Source of the DNA: Inia geoffrensis
Taxonomy: Eukaryota > Chordata > Mammalia > Artiodactyla > Iniidae
Direction: 5' to 3'
Assembly (NCBI GenBank): GCA_036417435.1
Contig: JAZAQT010000083.1
Span: 434,001 to 498,000 of the forward strand
DNA: 64,000 nt
A program made the translations under genes and the position numbers. The stretch's first letter is position 1, and each line of letters begins with the position of its first letter. A model generated the notes under the pieces. The model made no database searches. It saw nothing but the letters and a program-made list of their open reading frames with translations, and was not told where the DNA came from. Positions 1 through 12,148 of the stretch are shown here, piece by piece.

Positions 1-1736
1 ACTTGGGGCTGATAGTATTGGTGAGGGAATGCAGACCCTTTGAGGTAATGGTGCATGGTTCCCATTCCACGGGTCCCAAATCTCCATGTTTAAGGGATTT
101 ATCCTTCAGCTAAAATATGCATGGAAAACCCAGAATATGGTCCACGAAGTGATCAGGCATAATTTCTAAAACTCATCGCCATTTTCGCCCCCTGATACTC
201 GAGTTCGCCATTCCAGATGCGATATTAACATTCTCCCCACTTGGAGAGTCAGTGCCTTTGACCTCTTGTTTGGCACAGTTTGCAATTTCCGTGGAAGATG
301 AACAGGAATAAGGAGAACCAATGAGCGGCTAACTCGATGTGTTTGGACGGGCACATTGAACTCTGATTTCCCTACAGGAAGAAGAATTCACCAAAGGCTC
401 AGCGGGCCATGCCGGAACGAGATTAGGGCCTGAAGCAATTCTTCGGGTTTTCGGTCAGCTCAAAAGAAAGCGAGTTGAGAAAAGGAGATCTTTGGCACTG
501 CAACTCACAATCCTGCAGAGTTCCAAATGACCCCTATCATCCAAAAATTTATTGAAGGAAGGCTGTGAAGAGGACTTGAACGCGACGCAGAACTGCAGAA
601 AACAGATATCAGGGGGTAGATAAGAATCGCTCTGAAAGCGTAGGAAAAGAGGCAGCAGTTCGACAGTGATGCACTTGGCCAAAAAGGGCGTATGCGTTTT
701 TTCCTGAATATATTCAGGAAAAAACGCATACGCCCTTTTTAGCCAACCAAGCAAGCCTGCAATGGAAATCCGTACTACAAGGAAGTCTCACTTCCCACCG
801 ATCCAAAGGGCCGTCCGAGAAAAGTGTAAAATCCAGAGAGGCAGGACAGGCTGTGGAGAACCGGCAGCCTTGTTATGCTGATGGGCGGGATGTAAATTGC
901 CAACAGCCACTCTGGAGAAGTGGATGGTGTTTCCTGGAACAAAGAAAAAACCAAGCTAGAGAGCCTAGGGCACTTCCACTTATGGTGCTATAGATTCGGA
1001 AAATTTAAATGAAAAAGACACAGCCACACCAAAGTTTGGGGCTGCTCTGTGTACGGGATCCTTGACTATGGTACAACTTTAATAGCCCAGAAAGAGAAAA
1101 ATGGATATAGAAGTTGTGGTACATCCCTACAATGGAATATCACTCAACAATGAAATCCATGGCAACACACCAGTAGCAGCATAATGACAGGATTTAGTTA
1201 TGATGATTCTAAGTGAAATAAGTCACACAGAAAAAGAAACATCATAAGATATCACTAATACCGGGAATGTAAACACGGCTACGTGTGAACTGCATTACAA
1301 AACACAACAGAGTCTCACATTTACAAAAGAAACTTATGCTTGCTTAAGGGGAAAGGAGAGTGGGGAGGCTGCATAAAACCAGAGGTTCATATTAGGACAG
1401 ATACCATTCCATAAGCCAAATATATATTAGACAAGACCTACTCCTTGCTCAACGAAATGGACTCAACACCCCGTATTCAAAACCTAGGAATATGCCTGAC
1501 TATGAAGAAAATTAAAACCCATACATTTATAGGTCTCCATAAAAAAATCATTTGTGTACAGCACCATACACACAGCAGTGTCAATAAGCTAAATCCCCTT
1601 ATAAAAATAAATTTGAAAAACAAAACACAAGGACTGTGAAATAGAGAGAAATTCTTAAATAAGTCCTTCAGGGCTTGTGAGGAATCTTGGATTTACCACC
1701 TCTACATCCACAGCTGGGGGAGAGATAAGGCTGGAC
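1..1736 (+). repeat. Monomer copy 1
   Basis: 1736 bp, early type. The palindrome at 675-746 has one mismatch (A741 opposite C680). L1 part about 752-1628. Almost identical to copy 2: the only difference I noticed is C798 against T2534. Confidence 0.95.
1606..1611 (+). other. L1-derived AATAAA polyadenylation signal (representative)
   Basis: AATAAA lies near the end of the L1-derived part, just before GAAAAACAAAACACAAGG, where an L1 polyadenylation signal is expected. The same hexamer recurs in each copy. Whether satellite transcripts are cleaved here is unknown. Confidence 0.6.
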
Positions 1737-2255
1737 ACTTGGGGCTGATAGTATTGGTGAGGGAATGCAGACCCTTTGAGGTAATGGTGCATGGTTCCCA
1801 TTCCACGGGTCCCAAATCTCCATGTTTAAGGGATTTATCCTTCAGCTAAAATATGCATGGAAAACCCAGAATATGGTCCACGAAGTGATCAGGCATAATT
1901 TCTAAAACTCATCGCCATTTTCGCCCCCTGATACTCGAGTTCGCCATTCCAGATGCGATATTAACATTCTCCCCACTTGGAGAGTCAGTGCCTTTGACCT
2001 CTTGTTTGGCACAGTTTGCAATTTCCGTGGAAGATGAACAGGAATAAGGAGAACCAATGAGCGGCTAACTCGATGTGTTTGGACGGGCACATTGAACTCT
2101 GATTTCCCTACAGGAAGAAGAATTCACCAAAGGCTCAGCGGGCCATGCCGGAACGAGATTAGGGCCTGAAGCAATTCTTCGGGTTTTCGGTCAGCTCAAA
2201 AGAAAGCGAGTTGAGAAAAGGAGATCTTTGGCACTGCAACTCACAATCCTGCAGA
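1629..2255. repeat. Unassigned part of the monomer spanning a copy junction
   Basis: From the end of the L1 tail in one copy to about position 520 of the next there are roughly 630 bases that I cannot place in any repeat family. This part contains GAATTC and CTCGAG sites, many CpGs (CCGGAACGAG, TCGGGTTTTCGG), and no microsatellite, long terminal repeat or tRNA-derived SINE that I recognise. Short open frames on both strands (62 to 132 codons on the minus strand) begin and end at differing points between copies and show no coding signature. Confidence 0.7.
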
Positions 2256-3472
2256 GTTCCAAATGACCCCTATCATCCAAAAATTTATTGAAGGAAGGCT
2301 GTGAAGAGGACTTGAACGCGACGCAGAACTGCAGAAAACAGATATCAGGGGGTAGATAAGAATCGCTCTGAAAGCGTAGGAAAAGAGGCAGCAGTTCGAC
2401 AGTGATGCACTTGGCCAAAAAGGGCGTATGCGTTTTTTCCTGAATATATTCAGGAAAAAACGCATACGCCCTTTTTAGCCAACCAAGCAAGCCTGCAATG
2501 GAAATCCGTACTACAAGGAAGTCTCACTTCCCATCGATCCAAAGGGCCGTCCGAGAAAAGTGTAAAATCCAGAGAGGCAGGACAGGCTGTGGAGAACCGG
2601 CAGCCTTGTTATGCTGATGGGCGGGATGTAAATTGCCAACAGCCACTCTGGAGAAGTGGATGGTGTTTCCTGGAACAAAGAAAAAACCAAGCTAGAGAGC
2701 CTAGGGCACTTCCACTTATGGTGCTATAGATTCGGAAAATTTAAATGAAAAAGACACAGCCACACCAAAGTTTGGGGCTGCTCTGTGTACGGGATCCTTG
2801 ACTATGGTACAACTTTAATAGCCCAGAAAGAGAAAAATGGATATAGAAGTTGTGGTACATCCCTACAATGGAATATCACTCAACAATGAAATCCATGGCA
2901 ACACACCAGTAGCAGCATAATGACAGGATTTAGTTATGATGATTCTAAGTGAAATAAGTCACACAGAAAAAGAAACATCATAAGATATCACTAATACCGG
3001 GAATGTAAACACGGCTACGTGTGAACTGCATTACAAAACACAACAGAGTCTCACATTTACAAAAGAAACTTATGCTTGCTTAAGGGGAAAGGAGAGTGGG
3101 GAGGCTGCATAAAACCAGAGGTTCATATTAGGACAGATACCATTCCATAAGCCAAATATATATTAGACAAGACCTACTCCTTGCTCAACGAAATGGACTC
3201 AACACCCCGTATTCAAAACCTAGGAATATGCCTGACTATGAAGAAAATTAAAACCCATACATTTATAGGTCTCCATAAAAAAATCATTTGTGTACAGCAC
3301 CATACACACAGCAGTGTCAATAAGCTAAATCCCCTTATAAAAATAAATTTGAAAAACAAAACACAAGGACTGTGAAATAGAGAGAAATTCTTAAATAAGT
3401 CCTTCAGGGCTTGTGAGGAATCTTGGATTTACCACCTCTACATCCACAGCTGGGGGAGAGATAAGGCTGGAC
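1737..3472 (+). repeat. Monomer copy 2
   Basis: 1736 bp, early type. Palindrome 2411-2482 carries the same mismatch as copy 1 (A2477), so the two copies descend from one recent duplication. L1 part about 2488-3364. Confidence 0.95.
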
Positions 3473-4146
3473 ACTTGGGGCTGATAGTATTGGTGAGGGA
3501 ATGCAGACCCTTTGAGGTAATGGTGCATGGTTCCCATTCCACGGGTCCCAAATCTCCATGTTTAAGGGATTTATCCTTCAGCTAAAATATGCATGGAAAA
3601 CCCAGAATATGGTCCACGAAGTGATCAGGCATAATTTCTAAAACTCATCGCCATTTTCGCCCCCTGATACTCGAGTTCGCCATTCCAGATGCGATATTAA
3701 CATTCTCCCCACTTGGAGAGTCAGTGCCTTTGACCTCTTGTTTGGCACAGTTTGCAATTTCCGTGGAAGATGAACAGGAATAAGGAGAACCAATGAGCGG
3801 CTAACTTGATGTGTTTGGACGGGCACATTGAACTCTGATTTCCCTACAGGAAGAAGAATTCACCAAAGGCTCAGCGGGCCATGCCGGAACGAGATTAGGG
3901 CCTGAAGCAATTCTTCGGGTTTTCGGTCAGCTCAAAAGAAAGCGAGTTGAGAAAAGGAGATCTTTGGCACTGCAACTCACAATCCTGCAGAGTTCCAAAT
4001 GACCCCTATCATCCAAAAATTTATTGAAGGAAGGCTGTGAAGAGGACTTGAACGCGACGCAGAACTGCAGAAAACAGATATCAGGGGGTAGATAAGAATT
4101 GCTCTGAAAGCGTAGGAAAAGAGGCAGCAGTTCGACCGTGATGCAC

Positions 4147-4218
4147 TTGGCCAAAAAGGGCGTATGCGTTTTTTCCTGAATATATTCAGGAAAAAACGCA
4201 TACGCCCTTTTTGGCCAA
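4147..4218. repeat. 72-bp perfect palindrome (representative)
   Basis: Two 36-base arms meet with no spacer between 4182 and 4183. The outer ends read TTGGCC and GGCCAA, and the centre is CCTGAATATATTCAGG. The outermost flanking bases (C on both sides) no longer pair. Each arm carries a T6 or A6 tract and a GGGCGTATGCG or its complement. The element occurs once per monomer, 674 bases after the monomer start (673 in copies with a deletion near position 170, 671 in copy 17). Single-stranded DNA or RNA of either strand could fold into an uninterrupted hairpin, and duplex DNA could extrude a cruciform. Whether it does so, or has a function, cannot be told from sequence. Confidence 0.96.
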
Positions 4219-4223
4219 CCAAG

Positions 4224-5099
4224 CAAGCCTGCAATGGAAATCCGCACTACAGGAAGTCTCACTTCCCACCGATCCAAAGGGCCGTCCGAAAAAAGTGTAA
4301 AATCCAGAGAGGCAGGACAGGCCATGGAGAACCGGCAGCCTTGTTATGCTGATGGGCGGGATGTAAATTGCCAACAGCCACTCTGGAGAAGTGGATGGTG
4401 TTTCCTGGAACAAAGAAAAAACCAAGCTAGAGAGCCTAGGGCACTTCCACTTATGGTGCTATAGATTCGGAAAATTTAAATGAAAAAGACACAGCCACAC
4501 CAAAGTTTGGGGCTGCTCTGTGTACGGGATCCTTGACTATGGTACAACATTAATAGCCCAGAAAGAGAAAAATGGATATAGAAGTTGTGGTACATCCCTA
4601 CAATGGAATATCACTCAACAATGAAATCCATGGCAACACACCAGTAGCAGCATAATGACAGGATTTAGTTATGATGATTCTAAGTGAAATAAGTCACACA
4701 GAAAAAGAAACATCATAAGATATCACTAATACCGGGAATGTAAACACGGCTACGTGTGAACTGCATTACAAAACACAACAGAGTCTCACATTTACAAAAG
4801 AAACTTATGCTTGCTTAAGGGGAAAGGAGAGTGGGGAGGCTGCATAAAACCAGAGGTTCATATTAGGACAGATACCATTCCATAAGCCAAATATATATTA
4901 GACAAGACCTACTCCTTGCTCAACGAAATGGACTCAACACCCCGTATTCAAAACCTAGGAATATGCCTGACTATGAAGAAAACTAAAACCCATACATTTA
5001 TAGGTCTCCATAAGAAAATCATTTGTGTACAGCACCATACACACAGCAGTGTCAATAAGCTAAATCCCCTTATAAAAATAAATTTGAAAAACAAAACAA
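4224..5099 (+). mobile_element. LINE-1 3'-end fragment built into the monomer (representative)
   Basis: The segment follows the order of a mammalian L1 3' end in sense orientation: an ORF2 C-terminal coding remnant (about 4224-4464), then sequence matching the stretch around TACAATGGAATATCACTCA, then CTAAGTGAAATAAGTCACAC and AAGATATCACTAATACCGGG. It ends with TTATAAAAATAAATTTGAAA and an A-rich tail. Similarity was judged from memory of cetartiodactyl L1 sequences, not by alignment software. I found no target-site duplication, as expected for a fragment amplified as part of a satellite rather than inserted afresh. The equivalent segment lies in every copy, starting about 6 bp after the palindrome. 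Confidence 0.85.
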
Positions 5100-5207
5100 A
5101 AAGACTGTGAAATAGAGAGAAATTCTTAAATAAGTCCTTCAGGGCTTGTGAGGAATCTTGGATTTACCACCTCTACATCAACAGCTGGGGGAGAGATAAG
5201 GCTGGAC

Positions 5208-6942
5208 ACTTGGGGCTGATACTATTGGTGAGGGAATGCAGACCCTTTGAGGTAATGGTGCATGGTTCCCATTCCACGGGTCCCAAATCTCCACGTTTAA
5301 GGGATTTATCCTTCAGCTAAAATATGCATGGAAAACCCAGAATATGGTCCACGAAGTGATCAGGCATAATTTCTAAAACTCATCGCCATTTTCGCCCCCT
5401 GATACTCGAGTTCGCCGTTCCAGATGCGATATTAACATTCTCCCCACTTGGAGAGTCAGTGCCTTTGACCTCTTGTTTGGCACAGTTTGCAATTTCCGTG
5501 GAAGATGAACAGGAATAAGGAGAACCAATGAGCGGCTAACTCGATGTGTTTGGACGGGCACATTGAACTCTGATTTCCCTACAGGAAGAAGAATTCACCA
5601 AAGGCTCAGCGGGCCATGCCGGAACGAGATTAGGGCCTGAAGCAATTCTTCGGGTTTTCGGTCAGCTCACAAGAAAGCGAGTTGAGAAAAGGAGATCTTT
5701 GGCACTGTAACTCACAATCCTGCAGAGTTCCAAATGACCCCTATCATCCAAAAATTTATTGAAGGAAGGCTGTGAAGAGGACTTGAACGCGACGCAGAAT
5801 TGCAGAAAACAGATATCAGGGGGTAGATAAGAATTGCTCTGAAAGCGTAGGAAAAGAGGCAGCAGTTCGACAGTGATGCACTTGGCCAAAAAGGGCGTAT
5901 GCGTTTTTTCCTGAATATATTCAGGAAAAAACGCATACGCCCTTTTTGGCCAACCAAGCAAGCCTGCAATGGAAATCCGCACTACAAGAAGTCTCACTTC
6001 CCACCGATCCAAAGGGCCGTCCGAAAAAATTGTAAAATCCAGAGAGGCAGGACAGGCCATGGAGAACCGGCAGCCTTGTTATGCTGATGGGCGGGATGTA
6101 AATTGCCAACAGCCACTCTGGAGAAGTGGATGGTGTTTCCTGGAACAAAGAAAAAAACAAGCTAGAGAGCCTAGGGCACTTCCACTTATGGTGCTATAGA
6201 TTCGGAAAATTTAAATGAAAAATACACAGCCACACCAAAGTTTGGGGCTGCTCTGTGTACGGGATCCTTGACTATGGTACAACATTAATAGCCCAGAAAG
6301 AGAAAAATGGATATAGAAGTTGTGGTACATCCCTACAATGGAATATCACTCAACAATGAAATCCATGGCAACACACCAGTAGCAGCATAATGACAGGATT
6401 TAGTTATGATGATTCTAAGTGAAATAAGTCACACAGAAAAAGAAACATCATAAGATATCACTAATACCGGGAATGTAAACACGGCTACGTGTGAACTGCA
6501 TTACAAAACACAGCAGAGTCTCACATTTACAAAAGAAACTTATGCTTGCTTAAGGGGAAAGGAGAGTGGGGAGGCTGCATAAAACCAGAGGTTCATATTA
6601 GGACAGATACCATTCCATAAGCCAAATATATATTAGACAAGACCTACTCCTTGCTCAACGAAATGGACTCAACACCCCGTATTCAAAACCTAGGAATATG
6701 CCTGACGATGAAGAAAACTAAAACCCATACATTTATAGGTCTCCATAAGAAAATCATTTGTGTACAGCACCATACACACAGCAGTGTCAATAAGCTAAAT
6801 CCCCTTATAAAAATAAATTTGAAAAACAAAACACAAGGACTGTGAAATAGAGAGAAATTCTTAAATAAGTCCTTCAGGGCTTGTGAGGAATCTTGGATTT
6901 ACCACCTCTACATCCACAGCTGTGGGAGAGATAAGGCTGGAC
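5208..6942 (+). repeat. Monomer copy 4
   Basis: 1735 bp. Mixed type: TTTCCGTGG as in the early copies, but CTCCACGTTT and TTCGCCGTTCC as in later ones. Perfect palindrome 5882-5953. L1 part about 5959-6834, with ACTACAAGAAG (one base short) and AAAATACACAG near 6220. Confidence 0.95.
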
Positions 6943-8678
6943 ACTTGGGGCTGATAGTATTGGTGAGGGAATGCAGACCCTTTGAGGTAATGGTGCATGG
7001 TTCCCATTCCACGGGTCCCAAATCTCCACGTTTAAGGGATTTATCCTTCAGCTAAAATATGCATGGAAAACCCTTAATATGGTCCACGAAGTGATCAGGC
7101 CTAATTTCTAAAACTCATCGCCATTTTCGCCCCCTGATACTCGAGTTCGCCGTTCCAGATGCGATAGTAACATTCTCCCCACTTGGAGAGTCAGTGCCTT
7201 TGACCTCTTGTTTGGCACAGTTTGCAATTTCTGTGGAAGATGAACAGGAATAAGGAGAACCAATGAGCGGCTAACTCGATGTGTTTGGACGGGCACATTG
7301 AACTCTGATTTCCCTACAGGAAGAAGAATTCACCAAAGGCTCAGCGGGCCATGCCGGAACGAGATTAGGGCCTGAAGCAATTCTACGGGTTTTCGGTCAG
7401 CTCACAAGAAAGCGAGTTGAGAAAAGGAGATCTTTGGCACTGTAACTCACAATCCTGCAGAGTTCCAAATGACCCCTATCATCCAAAAATTTATTGAAGG
7501 AAGGCTGTGAAGAGGACTTGAACGCGACGCAGAATTGCAGAAAACAGATATCAGGGGGTAGATAAGAATTGCTCTGAAAGCGTAGGAAAAGAGGCCGCAG
7601 TTCGACAGTGATGCACTTGGCCAAAAAGGGCGTATGCGTTTTTTCCTGAATATATTCAGGAAAAAACGCATACGCCCTTTTTGGCCAACCAAGCAAGCCT
7701 GCAATGGAAATCCTCACTACAAGGAAGTCTCACTTCCCACCGATCCAAAGGGCCGTCCGAAAAAAGTGTAAAATCCAGAGAGGCAGGACAGGCTGTGGAG
7801 AACCGGCAGCCTTGTTATGCTGATGGGCGGGATGTAAATTGCCAACAGCCACTCTGGAGAAGTGGATGGTGTTTTCGGGAACAAAGAAAAAACCAAACTA
7901 GAGAGCCTAGGGCACTTCCACTTATGGTGCTATAGATTCGGAAAATTTAAATGAAAAAGACACAGCCACACCAAAGTTTGGGGCTGCTCTGTGTACGGGA
8001 TCCTTGACTATGGTACAACTTTAATAGCCCAGAAAGAGAAAAATGGATATAGAAGTTGTGGTACATCCCTACAATGGAATATCACTCAACAATGAAATCC
8101 ATGGCAACACACCAGTAGCAGCATAATGAGAGGATTTAGTTATGATGATTCTAAGTGAAATAAGTCACACAGAAAAAGAAACATCATAAGATATCACTAA
8201 TACCGGGAATGTAAACACGGCTACGTGTGAACTGCATTACAAAACACAACAGAGTCTCACATTTACAAAAGAAACTTATGCTTGCTTAAGGGGAAAGGAG
8301 AGTGGGGAGGCTGCATAAAACCAGAGGTTCATATTAGGACAGATACCATTCCATAAGCCAAATATATATTAGACAAGACCTACTCCTTGCTCAACGAAAT
8401 GGACTCAACACCCCGTATTCAAAACCTAGGAATATGCCTGACGATGAAGAAAACTAAAACCCATACATTTATAGGTCTCCATAAGAAAATCATTTGTGTA
8501 CAGCACCATACACACAGCAGTGTCAATAAGCTAAATCCCCTTATAAAAATAAATTTGAAAAACAAAACACAAGGACTGTGAAATAGAGAGAAATTCGTAA
8601 ATAAGTCCTTCAGGGCTTGTGAGGAATCTTGGATTTACCACCTCTACATCCACAGCTGGGGGAGAGATAAGGCTGGAC
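6943..8678 (+). repeat. Monomer copy 5
   Basis: 1736 bp. Private changes include ACCCTTAATATGG near 7072, GATAGTAAC near 7166 and GAGGCCGCAG near 7594. Perfect palindrome 7617-7688. L1 part about 7694-8570, with TTTTCGGGAAC near 7872, shared with copies 8-11, 13, 20, 22, 23 and 25. Confidence 0.95.
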
Positions 8679-10413
8679 ACTTGGGGCTGATACTATTGGT
8701 GAGGGAATGCAGACCCTTTGAGGTAATGGTGCATGGTTCCCATGCCACGGGTCCCAAATCTCCACGTTTAAGGGATTTATCCTTCAGCTAAAATATGCAT
8801 GGAAAACCCAGAATATGGTCCACGAAGTGATCAGGCATAATTTCTAAAACTCATCGCCATTTTCGCCCCCTGATACTCGAGTTCGCCGTTCCAGATGCGA
8901 TATTAACATTCTCCCCACTTGGAGAGTCAGTGCCTTTGACCTCTTGTTTGGCACAGTTTGCAATTTCTGTGGAAGATGAACAGGAATAAGGAGAACCAAT
9001 GAGCGGCTAACTCGATGTGTTTGGACGGGCACATTGAACTCTGATTTCCCTACAGGAAGAAGAATTCACCAAAGGCTCAGCGGGCCATGCCGGATCGAGA
9101 TTAGGGCCTGAAGCAATTTTTCGGGTTTTCGGTCAGCTCACAAGAAAGCGAGTTGAGAAAAGGAGATCTTTGGCACTGTAACTCACAATCCTGCAGAGTT
9201 CCAAATGACCCCTATCATCCAAAAATTTATTGAAGGAAGGCTGTGAAGAGGACTTGAACGCGACGCAGAATTGCAGAAAACAGATATCAGGGGGTAGATA
9301 AGAATTGCTCTGAAAGCGTAGGAAAAGAGGCAGCAGTTCGACAGTGATGCACTTGGCCAAAAAGGGCGTATGCGTTTTTTCCTGAATATATTCAGGAAAA
9401 AACGCATACGCCCTTTTTGGCCAACCAAGCAAGCCTGCAATGGAAATCCGCACTACAAGAAGTCTCACTTCCCACCGATCCAAAGGGCCGTCCGAAAAAT
9501 GTGTAAAATCCAGAGAGGCAGGACAGGCCATGGAGAACCGGCAGCCTTGTTATGCTGATGGGCGGGATGTAAATTGCCAACAGCCACTCTGGAGAAGTGG
9601 ATGGTGTTTCCTGGAACAAAGAAAAAACCAAGCTAGAGAGCCTAGGGCACTTCCACTTATGGTGCTATAGATTCGGAAAATTTAAATGAAAAAGAAACAG
9701 CCACACCAAAGTTTGGGGCTGCTCTGTGTACGGGATCATTGACTATGGTACAACTTTAATAGCCCAGAAAGAGAAAAATGGATATAGAAGTTGTGGTACA
9801 TCCCTACAATGGAATATCACTCAACAATGAAATCTATGGCAACACACCAGTAGCAGCATAATGACAGGATTTAGTTATGATGATTCTAAGTGAAATAAGT
9901 CACACAGAAAAAGAAACATCATAAGATATCACTAATACCGGGAATGTAAACACGGCTACGTGTGAACTGCATTACAAAACACAACAGAGTCTCACATTTA
10001 CAAAAGAAACTTATGTTTGCTTAAGGGGAAAGGAGAGTGGGGAGGCTGCATAAAACCAGAGGTTCATATTAGGACAGATACCATTCCATAAGCCAAATAT
10101 ATATTAGACAAGACCTACTCCTTGGTCAACGAAATGGACTCAACACCCCGTATTCAAAACCTAGGAATATGCCTGACTATGAAGAAAATTAAAACAAATA
10201 CATTTATAGGTCTCCATAAGAAAATCATTTGTGTACAGCACCATACACACAGCAGTGTCAATAAGCTAAATCCCCTTATAAAAATAAATTTGAAAAACAA
10301 AACACAAGGACTGTGAAATAGAGAGAAATTCTTAAATAAGTCCTTCAGGGCTTGTGAGGAATCTTGGATTTACCACCTCTACATCCACAGCTGGGGGAGA
10401 GATAAGACTGGAC
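8679..10413 (+). repeat. Monomer copy 6
   Basis: 1735 bp. Perfect palindrome 9353-9424. L1 part about 9430-10305. The GGATCC present near position 1057 of most copies is lost here (GGATCA near 9734). Other marks are CGGATCGAG near 9093 and CTTGGTCAAC near 10123. Confidence 0.95.
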
Positions 10414-12148
10414 ACTTGGGGCTGATACTATTGGTGAGGGAATGCAGACCCTTTGAGGTAATGGTGCATGGTTCCCATTCCACGGGTCCCAAATCTCCAC
10501 GTTTAAGGGATTTATCCTTCAGCTAAAATATGCATGGAAAACCCAGAATATGGTCCACGAAGTGATCAGGCATAATTTCTAAAACTCATCGCCATTTTCG
10601 CCCCCTGATACTCGAGTTCGCCGTTCCAGATGCTATATTAACATTCTCCCCACTTGGAGAGTCAGTGCCTTTGACCTCTTGTTTGGCACAGTTTGCAATT
10701 TCTGTGGAAGATGAACAGGAATAAGGAGAACCAATGAGCGGCTAACTCGATGTGTTTGGACGGGCACATTGAACTCTGATTTCCCTACAGGAAGAAGAAT
10801 TCACCAAAGGCTCAGCGGGCCATGCCGGAACGAGATTAGGGCCTGAAGCAATTTTTCGGGTTTTCGGTCAGCTCACAAGAAAGCGAGTTGAGAAAAGGAG
10901 ATCTTTGGCACTGTAACTCACAATCCTGCAGAGTTCCAAATGACCCCTATCATCCAAAAATTTATTGAAGGAAGGCTGTGAAGAGGACTTGAACGCGACG
11001 CAGAATTGCAGAAAACAGATATCAGGGGGTAGATAAGAATTGCTCTGAAAGCGTAGGAAAAGAGGCAGCAGTTCGACAGTGATGCACTTGGCCAAAAAGG
11101 GCGTATGCGTTTTTTCCTGAATATATTCAGGAAAAAACGCATACGCCCTTTTTGGCCAACCAAGCAAGCCTGCAATGGAAATCCGCACTACAAGAAGTCT
11201 CACTTCCCACCGATCCAAAGGGCCGTCCGAAAAATGTGTAAAATCCAGAGAGGCAGGACAGGCCATGGAGAACCGGCAGCCTTGTTATGCTGATGGGCGG
11301 AATGTAAATTGCCAACAGCCACTCTGGAGAAGTGGATGGTGTTTCCTGGAACAAAGAAAAAACCAAGCTAGAGAGCCTAGGGCACTTCCACTTATGGTGC
11401 TATAGATTCGGAAAATTTAAATGAAAAACAAACAGCCACGCCAAAGTTTGGGGCTGCTCTGTGTACGGGATCCTTGACTATGGTACAACTTTAATAGCCC
11501 AGAAAGAGAAAAATGGATATAGAAGTTGTGGTACATCCCTACAATGGAATATCACTCAACAATGAAATCCATGGCAACACACCAGTAGCAGCATAATGAC
11601 AGGATTTAGTTATGATGATTCTAAGTGAAATAAGTCACACAGAAAAAGAAACATCATAAGATATCACTAATACCAGGAATGTAAACACGGCTACGTGTGA
11701 ACTGCATTACAAAACACAACAGAGTCTCACATTTACAAAAGAAACTTATGCTTGCTTAAGGGGAAAGGAGAGTGGGGAGGCTGCATAAAACCAGAGGTTC
11801 ATATTAGGACAGATACCATTCCATAAGCCAAATATATATTAGACAAGACCTACTCCTTGCTCAACCAAATGGACTCAACACCCCGTATTCAAAACCTAGG
11901 AATATGCCTGACTATGAAGAAAATTAAAACCCATACATTTATAGGTCTCCATAAAAAAATCATTTGTGTACAGCACCATACACACAGCAGTGTCAATAAG
12001 CTAAATCCCCTTATAAAAATAAATTTGAAAAACAAAACACAAGGACTGTGAAATAGAGAGAAATTCTTAAATAAGTCCTTCAGGGCTTGTGAGGAATCTT
12101 GGATTTACCACCTCTACATCCACAGCTGGGGGAGAGATAAGGCTGGAC
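10414..12148 (+). repeat. Monomer copy 7
   Basis: 1735 bp. Shares CAATTTTTCGGG and AAAAATGTGTAAAA with copy 6. Perfect palindrome 11088-11159. L1 part about 11165-12040. Private changes include GATGCTATATT near 10632 and TACCAGGAATG near 11672. Confidence 0.95.

Larger units (their letters stand above)
3473..5207 (+). repeat. Reference monomer (copy 3), early sequence type, intact palindrome
   Basis: This 1735-bp copy is used here to describe the monomer. Unassigned sequence fills roughly 3473-3990, weakly L1-like sequence 3990-4146, a perfect 72-bp palindrome 4147-4218, and L1 3'-end sequence about 4224-5099. A joiner of about 108 bp follows. The left half shares the early markers of copies 1, 2 and 8 (CTCCATGTTT, TTCGCCATTCC, TTTCCGTGG). 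One base is missing near 4252 (ACTACAGGAAG), and CAACATTAAT near 4546 is shared only with copy 4. Its L1 tail ends in an unusual AAAACAAAAAGACTG. Confidence 0.95.

Noticed and set aside
390..670. tRNA-like promoter boxes (GGCTCAGCGGG and GTTCGACAG) suggesting an embedded SINE
   Set aside because: The matches are partial and about 250 bp apart, far beyond the A-to-B box spacing of a tRNA-derived SINE, with no A-tail or tRNA body between them.
675..746. Palindrome as a rho-independent bacterial terminator
   Set aside because: The host context is a mammalian satellite, and the stem is far longer than a terminator hairpin, with no loop and no free U-tract after it.
1445..1639. Plus-strand 64- to 83-codon open frame at the L1 3' end
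   Set aside because: It lies in non-coding L1 3' sequence and begins at a weak non-ATG codon (ATG further in). Its length depends on single substitutions near the A-rich tail.
1..1736. CENP-B box (TTCGnnnnAnnCGGG) in the monomer
   Set aside because: I looked for the core on both strands in the monomer. TTCGCC, TTCGGG and GTCCGAA contexts occur, but none fits the required spacing.
3927..4325. Minus-strand open frame of 132 codons (106 codons or fewer in many copies) as a gene
   Set aside because: It recurs only because the copies are near-identical. Its start and length change between copies, it crosses the palindrome and part of the L1 remnant in antisense, and it has no recognisable domain or upstream signal.
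4164..4352. The same peptide start (MRFFLNIFRKKRIRPFWP) encoded on both strands
   Set aside because: This is a direct consequence of the palindrome: both strands read the same over the 72 bp. It is not evidence of a conserved protein.
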